From assembly GCA_036924855.1 (NCBI GenBank), contig JBAGRP010000001.1, positions 5,382,001 through 5,446,000 of the forward strand: a stretch of 64,000 bases of DNA. The letters are read 5' to 3'. The number at the start of each line of letters is the position of its first letter. Position 1 is the stretch's first letter. Below the pieces are notes generated by a model. The model ran no database searches, was not told the origin of the DNA, and saw only the letters and a program-made list of their open reading frames with translations. Shown here piece by piece: positions 30,928 to 40,294 of this stretch. The stretch comes from Nitrobacteraceae bacterium AZCC 2146 (GTDB lineage Bacteria > Pseudomonadota > Alphaproteobacteria > Rhizobiales > Xanthobacteraceae). Both the position numbers and the translations under genes were made by a program.

Positions 30928-31185
30928 TTGGCCTCCTGCCAGGTTGGGCGGTCAAGTTCCGCGTCGGGAACCCTGATGCCAAAAACCTAAGGTTGCATGA
31001 ATCGTAGAGGTAAAACTCTGCCCCTGAATCAAATTCAGAGAAATAGTCCATTTTAGGCTATTTTTATTGGGTTCCCGTGCTTCGGAAGGTCCGACGAAAT
31101 ACCCCAAATGGTTGAGTCGGTGGTTTCGTAGAAAAATCGTGGCCATGTGATTGCAGGGACACCAGGCCTTTTCCCGCTACTTCGC

Positions 31186-32073
31186 CTATTCGGCGGCGGC
31201 CTGGAACGGGCCGAGTTCGCCCAGCGGAATCTCCGCAATGGCGTCGGCCAGCACAGCAAAATCAGCTGTGATCTGGGCAAAGCGTTCGGTGCGCTCGCGG
31301 CGGCGTTCGTCCATGTAGATCGCGCGGTTGAGCTCGATCTGGATCGCGTGCAATCCGCTCGCGGGGTTGCCGTAGTGCTCGGTGATGAAGCCGCCGGCAT
31401 AGGGCTTGTTGCGGCCGAGCGAGTAGCCGAGCCGGCCGAAGCTGTTCTCGACCACATCGGCTAGGATTCCGGCGCAGCTGGTGCCATAGCGGTCGCCGAC
31501 CACCACGTCCGGGCGGCGCGGTTCTTCACGCGAAATGCCGATTGATGGCATCGAATGGCAATCCACCAGGATCACCGTGCCGAACGTCTGGTGGGCCTTG
31601 TTGATCAGTCGGCGCAGCGCGCGGTGGTAGGGTTTGTATAGCGTCTCGATGCGGCCGAGGGCGTCATCGACGTCGAGCCGCTCGCGATAGATCTCCTGGC
31701 CGTCACCGACTACCCGCGGAATCGTGCCGAGGCCGCCGGCGACCCGCATCGAGCGGGTATTGGCGAAACTAGGCAGCCGTCCAGTGAACATCCGCGGGTC
31801 GAGTTCATAGGGCTCGCGGTTGACGTCCACATAGGAGCGCGGGAAGTGCACGCGCACCACCGGGAAGCCGCGGTCGCTCAACCCCCCGATCAGCTCGTCC
31901 ATGAAGGAATCCTCGGAGCGGCGCAGCGCCACCACGTCGATGCGCGACGCATCGAGGAATTCCGTAGGGTAGACCGAGCCGGAATGCGGGGAATTGAAGA
32001 TGATGGGAGCACGCCAGGTCGCGGGCTCCACGATCTCGAAGGGAGGCGACAGCTCACCGTCAAACTGGGTCAT
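31186..32073 (-). CDS. N-formylglutamate amidohydrolase family protein
   Basis: This 295-aa cytoplasmic protein belongs to the FGase family. Key blocks are FNSPHSGSVYPTEF (about 26-39), PRSYVDVNREPYELDP, VILVDCHSMPSIG (about 165) and ITEHYGNPASGLHAIQIELNR. His and Glu residues in these blocks bind Zn. The family includes HutG-type enzymes of histidine catabolism, but no hut genes are nearby, so the true substrate is open. The start ATG at 32073 (MTQFDGELSPPF) is preferred; the upstream open frame is Arg-rich and unlike the family. Confidence 0.85.
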   Translation of the reverse strand: MTQFDGELSPPFEIVEPATWRAPIIFNSPHSGSVYPTEFLDASRIDVVALRRSEDSFMDELIGGLSDRGFPVVRVHFPRSYVDVNREPYELDPRMFTGRLPSFANTRSMRVAGGLGTIPRVVGDGQEIYRERLDVDDALGRIETLYKPYHRALRRLINKAHQTFGTVILVDCHSMPSIGISREEPRRPDVVVGDRYGTSCAGILADVVENSFGRLGYSLGRNKPYAGGFITEHYGNPASGLHAIQIELNRAIYMDERRRERTERFAQITADFAVLADAIAEIPLGELGPFQAAAE

Positions 32074-32366
32074 CGTCGGACGCCGTCCCTGCAGCACGGT
32101 TTTTCTGATGGCACAGTCTGGCAGAAAACCGGTGTTTTGTGAGGATTCATTGTCGATAACCACAGTCGATCTGCCAAGCAAAAAAACTTTTCGACATCTC
32201 GCCAGGGAACGGAAACGTCCGGCTTTGTTGCTTCGGAGGACGTTCCGGCGCACCATCCCGGGACGCTTTCGCGTCTCACGCGCGGTCCGCCTTCACCCGA
32301 AATTTACCAGACCTCGGGCCTAGTGGGCGAACTGGTCCTCTCATTCGGGTTCGACGTCCAACAGCC

Positions 32367-32726
32367 ATGCACAAGATCCTCCTTGCCGAAGACGACAACG
32401 ACATGCGCCGCTTCCTGGTCAAGGCGCTGGAAAACGCCGGTTTTCAGGTTTCGTCCCATGATAACGGGCTTTCAGCCTATCAGAGACTGCGCGAGGAACC
32501 GTTTGAAATGCTTCTAACGGACATCGTGATGCCGGAGATGGACGGGATCGAACTGGCGCGCCGCGCCAGCGAACTCGACCCCGATATCAAGATTATGTTC
32601 ATCACCGGCTTCGCCGCCGTGGCGCTGAATTCGGATTCGGAAGCGCCGAAAAACGCCAAGGTGCTGGCCAAGCCGGTCCACCTGCGCGAATTGGTCAGCG
32701 AAGTGAACAAGATGCTGGCGGCCTGA
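32367..32726 (+). CDS. cpdR: CpdR-type single-domain response regulator
   Basis: This 119-aa receiver domain has no output domain. AEDDNDMRRFLVKALENAG at the N-terminus, the phospho-acceptor Asp-52 in LLTDIVMPEMDG, Thr in FITGFAAVAL and Lys in AKPVHLRELV are intact. The sequence is very close to alphaproteobacterial CpdR, which in Caulobacter is phosphorylated through the CckA-ChpT relay and, when unphosphorylated, directs ClpXP to the pole to degrade cell-cycle regulators. It is monocistronic and followed by the tRNA gene. Confidence 0.93.
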   Translation: MHKILLAEDDNDMRRFLVKALENAGFQVSSHDNGLSAYQRLREEPFEMLLTDIVMPEMDGIELARRASELDPDIKIMFITGFAAVALNSDSEAPKNAKVLAKPVHLRELVSEVNKMLAA

Positions 32727-32832
32727 GGCCAGCCGGTTTTTTACGAAAAAGAGGCAAGGATTGGCCCTCCGGCGTCCTTGCCTGTCTCAACCTGAGCCGT
32801 TATACGGACCGCACCCGTAAAGACTGGACTTA

Positions 32833-32907
32833 GGGCGCGTAGCTCAGCGGGAGAGCACCTCGTTGACATCGAGGGGGTCACAGGTTCGATCCCTGTCGCG
32901 CCCACCA
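32833..32907 (+). tRNA. tRNA-Val (anticodon GAC)
   Basis: The 75-nt cloverleaf includes the encoded CCA: acceptor GGGCGCG/CGCGCCC, D arm GCTC-AGCGGGA-GAGC, anticodon stem CCTCG/CGAGG with loop TTGACAT (GAC), and T arm ACAGG-TTCGATC-CCTGT. The gene is intact because the island restores its 3' end on integration. Confidence 0.97.
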
Positions 32908-32911
32908 TTCT
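32861..32911. repeat. attL: 51-bp direct repeat in tRNA-Val
   Basis: The repeat runs from CGTTGACATCGAGG through the T arm and CCA to CATTCT. It is identical to 48286-48336, and the copies diverge immediately on either side (T versus G before, A versus G after). Confidence 0.95.
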
Positions 32912-33010
32912 AAGCCCTTGTCTCGGCTTAGTTTTTCCCCGTCGTTTGGTTTTCTGAAAACTCGTCATCTCCAGTTGGTCCCAATCTGGTCCCACTGAGG
33001 AGAATGGACG

Positions 33011-34003
33011 ATGGCTTCCATCCGTTATCACCGAGGCAAATATCAAGCTCGTGTCCGGCGTCAGGACATGCGCCCGCTGACTAAGACCTTCACCCTTCGT
33101 AAGGACGCGCTTGAATGGGCGAGGCTCATGGAGGTCAAGGCAGACCGATGTGATCTTCCTGAGGACACCAAGGTGCTTCAGACGATCACCCTCGGCGATC
33201 TCGTCAGGCGCTATCGGGACGAGGTGACCGCCCTGAAGAAAGGACGAGAAACCGAGACGCACTTCCTCAATGCATTCCTGCGGCATGCCATGTGTGCCCG
33301 GAAGGTCTCGGAACTCGGGAAGAGGGACTTCGCGGACTATCGTGACGAACGGCTCACGACATTGCAGCCCTCATCTCTGAGGCGGCAACTCGACCCCATC
33401 CAGAACATGTTTGACGTGGCAAAGGATGAATGGGGCCTCCCGATACAGGTCAACCCGGTCAAGGCGCTAAAATTTAGAGCGCCATCAAACGCACGGGAGC
33501 GACGGCTCAACGGGACCGAGTGGGAAAAGCTGCTGAATGCGGCAACTGCGGCCCGCAATCCCTACGTCACTGACATCATGCGCTTGGCGAAGGAAACCGG
33601 GATGAGGAGAAGCGAGCTGCTCCGAGTGGAAGGCAGAGACGTGGATCTCAAGAGGCGGACACTGCACATCCCCAAGACTAAGAACGGACATGCGAGAACC
33701 ATTCCTCTCACGCGGGAGGCGGTCACAATCCTCGGGCAGTATCAGGGGGAAGGGCAGCTATTCCCAATCACCCGGAATGCCCTGCGATTGGCATGGGAGC
33801 GGGTGAGGCGGAGGGCGGGGGTTCGGGACTTCCGTTTCCATGATCTGCGGCATGAAACCATCAGCAGTCTCTTTGAACGGGGTCTGACCACGCCAGAGGT
33901 GGCGCTGATCAGTGGTCACCGTGATCCCCGGATGCTGTTCAGGTATGCCCACGCGATGCGAGCGCAAATTATCGAGAAGCTTGACCGTGATCCGGTAATG
34001 TAG
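33011..34003 (+). CDS. int: Tyrosine integrase of the island
   Basis: This 330-aa recombinase has an N-terminal core-binding region (about 60-160) and a catalytic domain (about 170-325). The catalytic residues are visible: Arg in KETGMRRSELLRVEG, Lys in PKTKNGHARTIPL, HxxR in FHDLRHETISS, the second His in SGHRDPRML and the nucleophile Tyr in FRYAHAMRAQ. The start ATG at 33011 has GAGGAG upstream. Its place directly beside the tRNA attachment site is standard for a site-specific island integrase. Confidence 0.95.
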   Translation: MASIRYHRGKYQARVRRQDMRPLTKTFTLRKDALEWARLMEVKADRCDLPEDTKVLQTITLGDLVRRYRDEVTALKKGRETETHFLNAFLRHAMCARKVSELGKRDFADYRDERLTTLQPSSLRRQLDPIQNMFDVAKDEWGLPIQVNPVKALKFRAPSNARERRLNGTEWEKLLNAATAARNPYVTDIMRLAKETGMRRSELLRVEGRDVDLKRRTLHIPKTKNGHARTIPLTREAVTILGQYQGEGQLFPITRNALRLAWERVRRRAGVRDFRFHDLRHETISSLFERGLTTPEVALISGHRDPRMLFRYAHAMRAQIIEKLDRDPVM

Positions 34004-34126
34004 CCGCGATTCCGACGGCACATGGTCACCAATCTGGTACAATCACGTATAAGTCTCTCTCTATACATATTTGTACCAGTTTGACGGAGCCGGGGCCTCT
34101 TGTGAGGTCTTCTCCGGCAACGCGTG

Positions 34127-35968
34127 TTAGGTAGTCGAGAATATAGACGCGGCTGCCCTGAAACCGGTCATCCGATTAAGCGGTCCCCATTCTATGATGT
34201 TTTCATCGGCGAGGGTCTGCCTAAAGTCAGCATGCTTTCGGATCATGCGATTGAAATTGGATTGATCGCCACAACCAATATGGGTCTTAACATCACCGAA
34301 TGGCACCAGACCTTCGGGGTCGGCAGTGAGACGCTGCTTAATGTATCGCACCGCCTTACCAACGCTGCCCGATAGGTGTCGCTCTATAGGGCGCCATGAT
34401 GCCATTCTTACACCCGGAAAGATGTCAGGAAGGGCTTCAGCGATGCCGCTGCGTTGACTGGCAATGATGTAGCTTCGTGTCTCTGGACAACCACCGTCTA
34501 CGCACCGCCTTACGGCACCCCGACATAGTGCCTGTAGAATGAGATGGCAATTCTCACCGATCCGCACCGCTTCAGTGTCCTTAGAAGAGAAAGGGCCGCT
34601 CGAGGATGGCTGTCCTGCCGCCAAACGGCCCAGCGCCTCATAGTACGAGGTTCGATAAAACAGCGTTCCCGCAAGGATCACGTTCGGAACTGCCGCGTAA
34701 GCATTGGTCGCGTCATGACTGCCCCAATTCAAGAAGTGGACAATGGGGCCATTGCACGGAAGGAAGGCAGCGATAGCTGATGGCACATCCAGACCTCCTA
34801 ACCCGTTCTTGTGGTAGACGATGAGCCATTCCTCGTCCGGCCGGGTGAGTATGGTTTTCACTATGCCATCGATCAGGCTCGGACCATTCGTCCGAAATGC
34901 CGACTTGCCGCCAGCCTGTTTCCAGACATGGCAAGTATGGTTGTCATATCGCTTAGCGGCTGACGGAAGCACCTCGATGCCCCCTCGCTCTTCCCATAAG
35001 TGATAGGTCGTGCGGACCCGCGCCGAGGCATCGAGAGCCAGGAGGGGAAGGATGTCATCGGGCAATGTGTCCTTGTAGTCGAGGATCGTGTTGCCATACT
35101 TGCCATCCGTCCGAACGGTCACTGTCTTTCCGAACAGAAACCACAACGTTTCGACGGCCGCGACCTGATCCGCGGGGCCACCATTGACCAGTTGCAGAGC
35201 GTCGTTCAGCCAAACATGGTGGATGTCAGCGAGGTCGGGGATAGGTAGTTGTGTTCCATCCAGTATCTCACCAAGCTTCTGAAACAGTTCCTCCACCGCT
35301 GCGGCTAAGTCCGGATGACGGGAGCGTAATGGTTTAAACAGGAACCCCAACTCATCACGCGAGATCGTGAGGGTCCGTCCCGGAAGGATTGCTTCGTCCC
35401 ATATACGCACGTCCCGAGGGACATCCCGGAAGTGGAATGCGGACACGGCACTAAAGGCGCGATCTTCGCAGCGGCTTTCGATCATGCTGTGCGTCGTGAA
35501 CAGAACGCGGGCATGGCTGGGATTGCAGCTTCCGAGGAGGTTTAATTCTGCGTCGGCAGTCAGTACGGCGAAGTCCTCAGAGGTTAGTGCAGCCTCCTCA
35601 ACTATTGCCCTAATTTGCTCGCGTCGTCTGACGCAAACGAGAACCGATGAGTCGCCGTGAAGAGGTGAACGCAAGAGAGACTGGATGAAATGGATGACGG
35701 TCGAGGTCTTCCCAACGCCGGGATCAAGGCTCGACAAATAAACCACCGGCTCAGCCGTGTGCGTGGTCATCCTTTCTAGCGTTGTAGCAACAGCCTCCAA
35801 CGCGGCCCACATGTCCACGGTCGGTGCGTGGCCAATACTGGTGAAGGTCTGCCGCAATCCAGCGATAGTCTGGGCGGCAAGACCGGAACACCTGACAGGC
35901 ACCACTAGGTCTTTGATGCTGGCTTTCGGGAGCGTTGTGTTCGAGAAAAACGGTACGGTCGAACTCAT
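34127..35968 (-). CDS. Island P-loop ATPase/helicase-like protein
   Basis: This protein of about 613 aa has a Walker A motif LDPGVGKTSTV (about 80-90), a Walker B-like VRIWDEAIL (about 190) and intervening VLVCVRRREQIRAIVEEAAL and VLFTTHSMIESR blocks, the order seen in superfamily 1/2 helicases. The C-terminal 100 residues (IGCGDQSNFNRMIRKH) may form a winged helix for DNA binding. The start ATG at 35968 has GGGAGA upstream and overlaps by 4 nt the stop of a small upstream frame. I do not recognise the precise family. With the iteron-like repeats nearby, it could serve island replication or maintenance. Confidence 0.6.
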   Translation of the reverse strand: MSSTVPFFSNTTLPKASIKDLVVPVRCSGLAAQTIAGLRQTFTSIGHAPTVDMWAALEAVATTLERMTTHTAEPVVYLSSLDPGVGKTSTVIHFIQSLLRSPLHGDSSVLVCVRRREQIRAIVEEAALTSEDFAVLTADAELNLLGSCNPSHARVLFTTHSMIESRCEDRAFSAVSAFHFRDVPRDVRIWDEAILPGRTLTISRDELGFLFKPLRSRHPDLAAAVEELFQKLGEILDGTQLPIPDLADIHHVWLNDALQLVNGGPADQVAAVETLWFLFGKTVTVRTDGKYGNTILDYKDTLPDDILPLLALDASARVRTTYHLWEERGGIEVLPSAAKRYDNHTCHVWKQAGGKSAFRTNGPSLIDGIVKTILTRPDEEWLIVYHKNGLGGLDVPSAIAAFLPCNGPIVHFLNWGSHDATNAYAAVPNVILAGTLFYRTSYYEALGRLAAGQPSSSGPFSSKDTEAVRIGENCHLILQALCRGAVRRCVDGGCPETRSYIIASQRSGIAEALPDIFPGVRMASWRPIERHLSGSVGKAVRYIKQRLTADPEGLVPFGDVKTHIGCGDQSNFNRMIRKHADFRQTLADENIIEWGPLNRMTGFRAAASIFSTT

Positions 35969-36123
35969 GCCCCGTCTCCCAAGGTCGCAATTGTGCCGCG
36001 AAGGATCGAGAGGGCTGCCGGCAGATAGGAGGACGTTGAGACTGCGATTATCGAAGCGGTAGCGAAGAGGGCATTTATTGGTGGTCGGAAGGTGAAAAAT
36101 GAGATGGTGGGTTTCTCTTGCAT
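35965..36123 (-). CDS. Small hydrophobic ORF translationally coupled to the ATPase
   Basis: A 52-aa frame (MQEKPTISFFTFRPPINAL...) ends with TGA overlapping the ATG of the ATPase gene by 4 nt (ATGA), a common coupling arrangement. It has one hydrophobic stretch (INALFATASIIAVSTSSYL) and no recognised family. The frame is also open to an ATG at 36180. It may be real or just a leader for coupled translation. Confidence 0.3.
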   Translation of the reverse strand: MQEKPTISFFTFRPPINALFATASIIAVSTSSYLPAALSILRGTIATLGDGA

Positions 36124-36329
36124 GGTCTTTGCTTGGGTTGCTTCCAACGGGACTTCGGCCACAGGCCAGCAGCGACACACGGCGGTGAAGTCGGTGCCTT
36201 AGCGCGTCATTTGGAAGTGATTGAAAGGGGCGAACGAGAAGACGTTTAGATGGCAACAGCCGAGGTCTTCATCGCGGGAAGCGTCTCGCGAGCGAGATCA
36301 GCTTTGAAGGGGTGGGTTCGCCAGCGGCG

Positions 36330-36542
36330 TCAGGCGCTCGCAGTAGTAATGCAATAGGCAAGCGCAGCAGACATGGTGATCTCGCGAACGCCGATCCGAC
36401 TGGCTAGCGTCTTCCGCAGGAGATTGAGCTTCTCAAATGCCTCGTCGTCCACTCGGACGGATAGAACACGTTGTTTCTTGAATGCTGGCTTTGTGGATCG
36501 TTCGCGGTAGTGGACCCTGTTCGGGTGGTCTGGATGGTTCAT
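36330..36542 (-). CDS. Small basic protein, possible ribbon-helix-helix regulator
   Basis: This is a 70-aa protein with a basic N-terminus, then RVLSVRVDDEAFEKLNLLRKT and EITMSAALAYCITTA. The alternating VLSVRVD strand followed by two helices has the look of a MetJ/Arc (ribbon-helix-helix) fold. The start ATG at 36542 has AAGGA upstream. It lies upstream of the ATPase gene on the same strand and about 160 bp from the iteron-like array, which it may bind; both statements are inference. Confidence 0.5.
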   Translation of the reverse strand: MNHPDHPNRVHYRERSTKPAFKKQRVLSVRVDDEAFEKLNLLRKTLASRIGVREITMSAALAYCITTASA

Positions 36543-37082
36543 GACGTTCCTTTTTGATGGAGATGATCTGTGGATGTTCGTGAATGAGGCCAGCCGCGAA
36601 TGCCGGGCTGCTCGATGGTGAAGCTGTAGACGGGAGGTGTCTTTGGTAGACCAAGGGAATACCCCACCACGGACGCACACGCGGATCGGCGGGAGCCTCG
36701 TTGGTGCTAATGGTGGACATTGCCCCCCAAAGAGGTGCAGTTCGAGTTTCTTGCTGCTAATGGGTGGGAATTGGCACCCTGAGGTTCCTGCCCAGCGTCC
36801 CTTACTGCTAATGGGTGTGATTGCCCCCCGGTCTCGACGGTCCGGGATGCAGTATGGACGTGATTGCCTCTTGAGGGACCGGCCCACGCGCCTCTTACCC
36901 GGGAGGGATTGACCCTTTCCGTCGATGGTCCCGAATCGGGTGTGTGGTGTGTTAGGGCTTGCGGGTCCCAAAAGGGGATACGCGCAGCGTCATCTCTCCT
37001 TGATGATCTGCAATTGCGGGTTGTCCAAGCGGGCGAGTCTTGGCAAGTTGAGTTCCTTCAGGCGCATGGGGCATTTCCAATC
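36543..37082. other. Divergent control region between the island maintenance genes and hsdM
   Basis: This 540-bp region has no convincing gene. The hsdM frame is open upstream to 36864, but its residues there lack family similarity. The region carries the repeat array at 36705-36870 and would drive transcription both ways. Confidence 0.6.
36705..36870 (+). repeat. Iteron-like direct repeat array
   Basis: Three close copies of a 24-bp unit (TGCTAATGG.. GTG.. ATTG.C.CC) begin at 36705, 36755 and 36806, and a weaker fourth begins at 36848 (TGCAGTATGGACGTGATTGCC). Spacing is 50, 51 and 42 bp, about five helical turns, all in the same orientation. Units of this kind serve as replication-initiator or partition/repressor binding sites in plasmids and integrative elements. 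Confidence 0.65.
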
Positions 37083-38918
37083 GTGAACCACCAAAATCTC
37101 TCTTCCTTCATTTGGTCCGTTGCCGATCTGCTGCGGGGCGACTTCAAGCAATCTGACTATGGCAAGGTGATCCTGCCGTTCACGGTGCTGCGACGGCTGG
37201 ACTGTGTCCTCGAGCCGACCAAGGCGAAGGTGTTGGCTGAGCTTGCCGCGAAGCAGAAGGCTGGGCTGAACCCCGACCCGTTCCTCCTCCGCGCCTCGGG
37301 CCAGAGCTTCTACAACACCTCGCCCATGGACATGGCAAAGGTCATGGGAGATCAGGATCACATCCGAGAGAACCTGTTCACCTACGTTCAGGCGTTCTCG
37401 CCTGCCGTTCGCGACATCTTCGACCGGTTCGAGTTCACGACGCAGATTGAGAAGCTCGCCAAGTCTGGGCTCCTCTATCAGGTCGCCGAGAAATTCTCAG
37501 GCATCGATCTCCATCCTGACGCCGTTGACAACCACGAGATGGGTCTCGCCTTCGAGGAATTGATCCGCAAGTTCGCCGAACTCTCGAACGAGACAGCCGG
37601 TGAACACTTCACGCCCCGTGAGGTGATCCGCTTGATGGTCAATCTGTTGTTCATCGAGGATGACGACGTTCTGTCAAAGCCCGGCGTGGTCCGCACGATC
37701 TACGACCCGACCGCAGGCACTGGCGGAATGCTGTCGGTCGCTGGCGAGCACCTCGCTGTGCTGAACCCGCAGGCCCGGCTTACGATGTTCGGGCAGGAAC
37801 TGAACGACGAATCCTACGCGATCTGCAAGGCGGACATGCTGATCAAGGGGCAAGACGTTGCGAACATCATTGCGGGCAACACTTTGTCAGAGGACGGCCA
37901 CGCTCATGCGAAGTTCGACTACATGCTGTCCAATCCGCCGTTCGGTGTGGAGTGGAAGAAGGTCGAAAAGGAAGTCCGCAAAGAGCATGAGAGCCAGGGC
38001 TTCAACGGCCGGTTCGGTCCCGGTCTGCCCCGCGTGTCGGACGGTTCACTGCTGTTTCTGCTGCACCTCCTCTCCAAGATGCGCCGGGCAAAGGATGGCG
38101 GAAGCCGCTTCGGAATCGTGTTGAATAGCTCGCCGTTGTTCACGGGCGGCGCAGGGTCGGGCGAGAGCGAAATCCGTCGCTATCTGCTTGAGAACGATCT
38201 GGTCGAGGCCATTATCGGCCTACCCACAGATATGTTCTACAACACCGGCATCTCGACCTATGTCTGGATCGTTTCCAATCGCAAGCCCTCCCAGCGCAAA
38301 GGAAAGGTGCAGCTTATCGATGCGTCGTCTTTCTGGCAGAAGATGCGCAAAAGCCTCGGGTCCAAGCGCAAGGAGATGGGTGAAGCGCACATTGCCGACG
38401 TGACAAAGCTGTTCGGCTCCTTCGCCGAGGCACAACTCGCGACTGTCTCTGATGCCAAGGGCGCGGAGATCGTGCGACAGGTGATGATGGATGGTGACAC
38501 GCCACCGCCTTCGCCGGAGGGCGGTAGGGTCAAGCTCACGCCCCTGTCCCGCATCTTCCCCAATGAAGCGTTCGGCTATCGGACGATCACTGTGGAAAGG
38601 CCGTTGCGGGACGAGAAGGGCCAGATCGCTGTTGGCGCCAAGGGTAAACAAAAGGGCAAGCCGCAGGCCGAGGCCTCGCTGCGCGACACCGAGAACGTGC
38701 CGCTGTCGGAAGAGATTGAAACGTACTTCAAGCGTGAGGTACTTCCCCATGCAGCTGATGCCTGGATAGATGACGAGAAGACCAAGACAGGCTACGAAAT
38801 CCCATTCAACCGGCACTTCTACGTATTTGAGCCGCCGCGTTCGCTGCTAGAGATCGACGCCGATCTGCTGGTCGTCACCGACCGCATCAAGGCAATGATC
38901 GAAGGGTTGGTCGCATGA
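37083..38918 (+). CDS. hsdM: Type I restriction-modification system, methyltransferase subunit
   Basis: This protein of about 611 aa would methylate adenine (N6) at the site chosen by HsdS. The N-terminal HsdM helical domain begins [19 protein letters not shown]. The AdoMet-binding motif is [10 protein letters not shown] (about 220) and the catalytic motif NPPFG is in [12 protein letters not shown] (about 285). I place the start at the GTG at 37083 because family similarity begins right there; the open frame back to 36864 crosses the repeat array. It overlaps hsdS by 4 nt (ATGA). Confidence 0.93.
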   Translation: MNHQNLSSFIWSVADLLRGDFKQSDYGKVILPFTVLRRLDCVLEPTKAKVLAELAAKQKAGLNPDPFLLRASGQSFYNTSPMDMAKVMGDQDHIRENLFTYVQAFSPAVRDIFDRFEFTTQIEKLAKSGLLYQVAEKFSGIDLHPDAVDNHEMGLAFEELIRKFAELSNETAGEHFTPREVIRLMVNLLFIEDDDVLSKPGVVRTIYDPTAGTGGMLSVAGEHLAVLNPQARLTMFGQELNDESYAICKADMLIKGQDVANIIAGNTLSEDGHAHAKFDYMLSNPPFGVEWKKVEKEVRKEHESQGFNGRFGPGLPRVSDGSLLFLLHLLSKMRRAKDGGSRFGIVLNSSPLFTGGAGSGESEIRRYLLENDLVEAIIGLPTDMFYNTGISTYVWIVSNRKPSQRKGKVQLIDASSFWQKMRKSLGSKRKEMGEAHIADVTKLFGSFAEAQLATVSDAKGAEIVRQVMMDGDTPPPSPEGGRVKLTPLSRIFPNEAFGYRTITVERPLRDEKGQIAVGAKGKQKGKPQAEASLRDTENVPLSEEIETYFKREVLPHAADAWIDDEKTKTGYEIPFNRHFYVFEPPRSLLEIDADLLVVTDRIKAMIEGLVA

Positions 38919-40294
38919 GTTTATCGCGATACGACAGCTACAAAGACAGCGGCGTTGAGGTGCTTGGCAATGTGCCGCGTCATTGGCGTGTAGTCTCTCT
39001 CAAGAGAATTGTAGACCCATCCTTTCCAATAACATACGGCGTCGTGCAATGCGGACCGCATGTAGTAGGAGGCATACCCTACATTCGACCTACCGATATG
39101 TGCGATGAGGTCGGTGTAATCAATGAGCAAGCCTTACTCAGGACCTCTGAGGAAATCGTGTCGTCATACGCGCGAAGTGCCCTCCAAGTTGGCGAATTGG
39201 TTTGCTCGATTGGACCAAGTTTTGGAAAAGTGATGATAGTTCCTCCATCGCTTGTTGGCGCCAATTTGACTCAAGGTACTGCTCGCATTGCCGTGGCGAA
39301 GGAGCACGTTTCACGGTTTTTCTTTTGGGTCCTCCGCTCGATGCCTTCGTTCCATCAATGGGAAAGCAGCGTCGGAGGTGCGACTTTTAGGGCGCTTAAC
39401 CTTGGGCCGCTGTCAGAAACCATTGTCTGTGTGCCAAACTTTGATGAGCAAATTGCTATCGCGGCCTTCCTTGATCGAGAGACATCAAAAATAGATGAAC
39501 TGGTTGAAGAGCAGCGGCAACTGGCCGAGCTTTTGAAGGAAAAGCGACAGGCCCTCATCTCCCACGCTGTCACCAAGGGCTTGAACCCGAGCGCGCCGAT
39601 GAAGGACAGCGGCGTCGAGTGGCTCAGAGAGGTGCCTGAGCATTGGGAAATAAAGCGGCTAAAGAAGGTAATTCAAGAAGGGTCATCAATCTCGTACGGT
39701 ATTGTTCAGCCAGGAGAGCCGCAAGAAGCAGGTGTCCCGTTTATCCAGACAACCAACATGACTTCGGGGGCGTTCGAACTTGAGAGCCTGCAAAGAACAA
39801 CTCAAGAAATTGCGAGCGCTTACCCTAGATCGCAGCTACGAGGAGGCGAGGTCATTCTCGGTATAAGGGCATCGATAGGAGCTGCTCATGTAGTGTCACC
39901 CGCTCTTGCGGGCATGAATCTCTCCCGAGGAGTTGCACGGATTGCGTGCGGTTCATCTCTACTCAGCACGTTTTTAGTCAAATGTCTCCGTGGGCAATCT
40001 GTCGAGCAGTATTGGCAATTGAGCAAGCAGGGCTCAACTTTCAACGAAGTTTCGATAGATACGGTCCGGGAGCTCGCGATCGCTGTGCCACCTCTGAATG
40101 AACAGCAGGACATCGTAACTTATCTCGAAAGCGAAGTCGCGCGGTTCGACAATCTCATATCCGAAGTCAAACGAGCTACGGGCCTACTTCGAGAGCGTCG
40201 CGCCGCTTTGATCTCCGCCGCCGTCACCGGCAAGATCGATCTGCGCGGGCTTGAAGTGACCGACGAGCCCGTTCTTGACGTGGTCGCCGCATGA
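38915..40294 (+). CDS. hsdS: Type I restriction-modification system, specificity subunit
   Basis: This 459-aa protein selects the target DNA. It is built of two halves, each opening with a conserved box ([21 protein letters not shown] near residue 11, [14 protein letters not shown] near 230), then a variable target-recognition domain, then a helical conserved region ([19 protein letters not shown] near 200 and [19 protein letters not shown] near 425). The two variable domains recognise the two parts of a bipartite site. The variable parts are AT-richer than hsdM and hsdR. It overlaps both neighbours by 4 nt, so the operon is translationally coupled. Confidence 0.95.
   Translation: MSLSRYDSYKDSGVEVLGNVPRHWRVVSLKRIVDPSFPITYGVVQCGPHVVGGIPYIRPTDMCDEVGVINEQALLRTSEEIVSSYARSALQVGELVCSIGPSFGKVMIVPPSLVGANLTQGTARIAVAKEHVSRFFFWVLRSMPSFHQWESSVGGATFRALNLGPLSETIVCVPNFDEQIAIAAFLDRETSKIDELVEEQRQLAELLKEKRQALISHAVTKGLNPSAPMKDSGVEWLREVPEHWEIKRLKKVIQEGSSISYGIVQPGEPQEAGVPFIQTTNMTSGAFELESLQRTTQEIASAYPRSQLRGGEVILGIRASIGAAHVVSPALAGMNLSRGVARIACGSSLLSTFLVKCLRGQSVEQYWQLSKQGSTFNEVSIDTVRELAIAVPPLNEQQDIVTYLESEVARFDNLISEVKRATGLLRERRAALISAAVTGKIDLRGLEVTDEPVLDVVAA

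Noticed and set aside
36864..37082. N-terminal extension of HsdM by 73 residues.
   Set aside because: The extension has no HsdM similarity and runs into the iteron-like array; similarity begins at GTG 37083.
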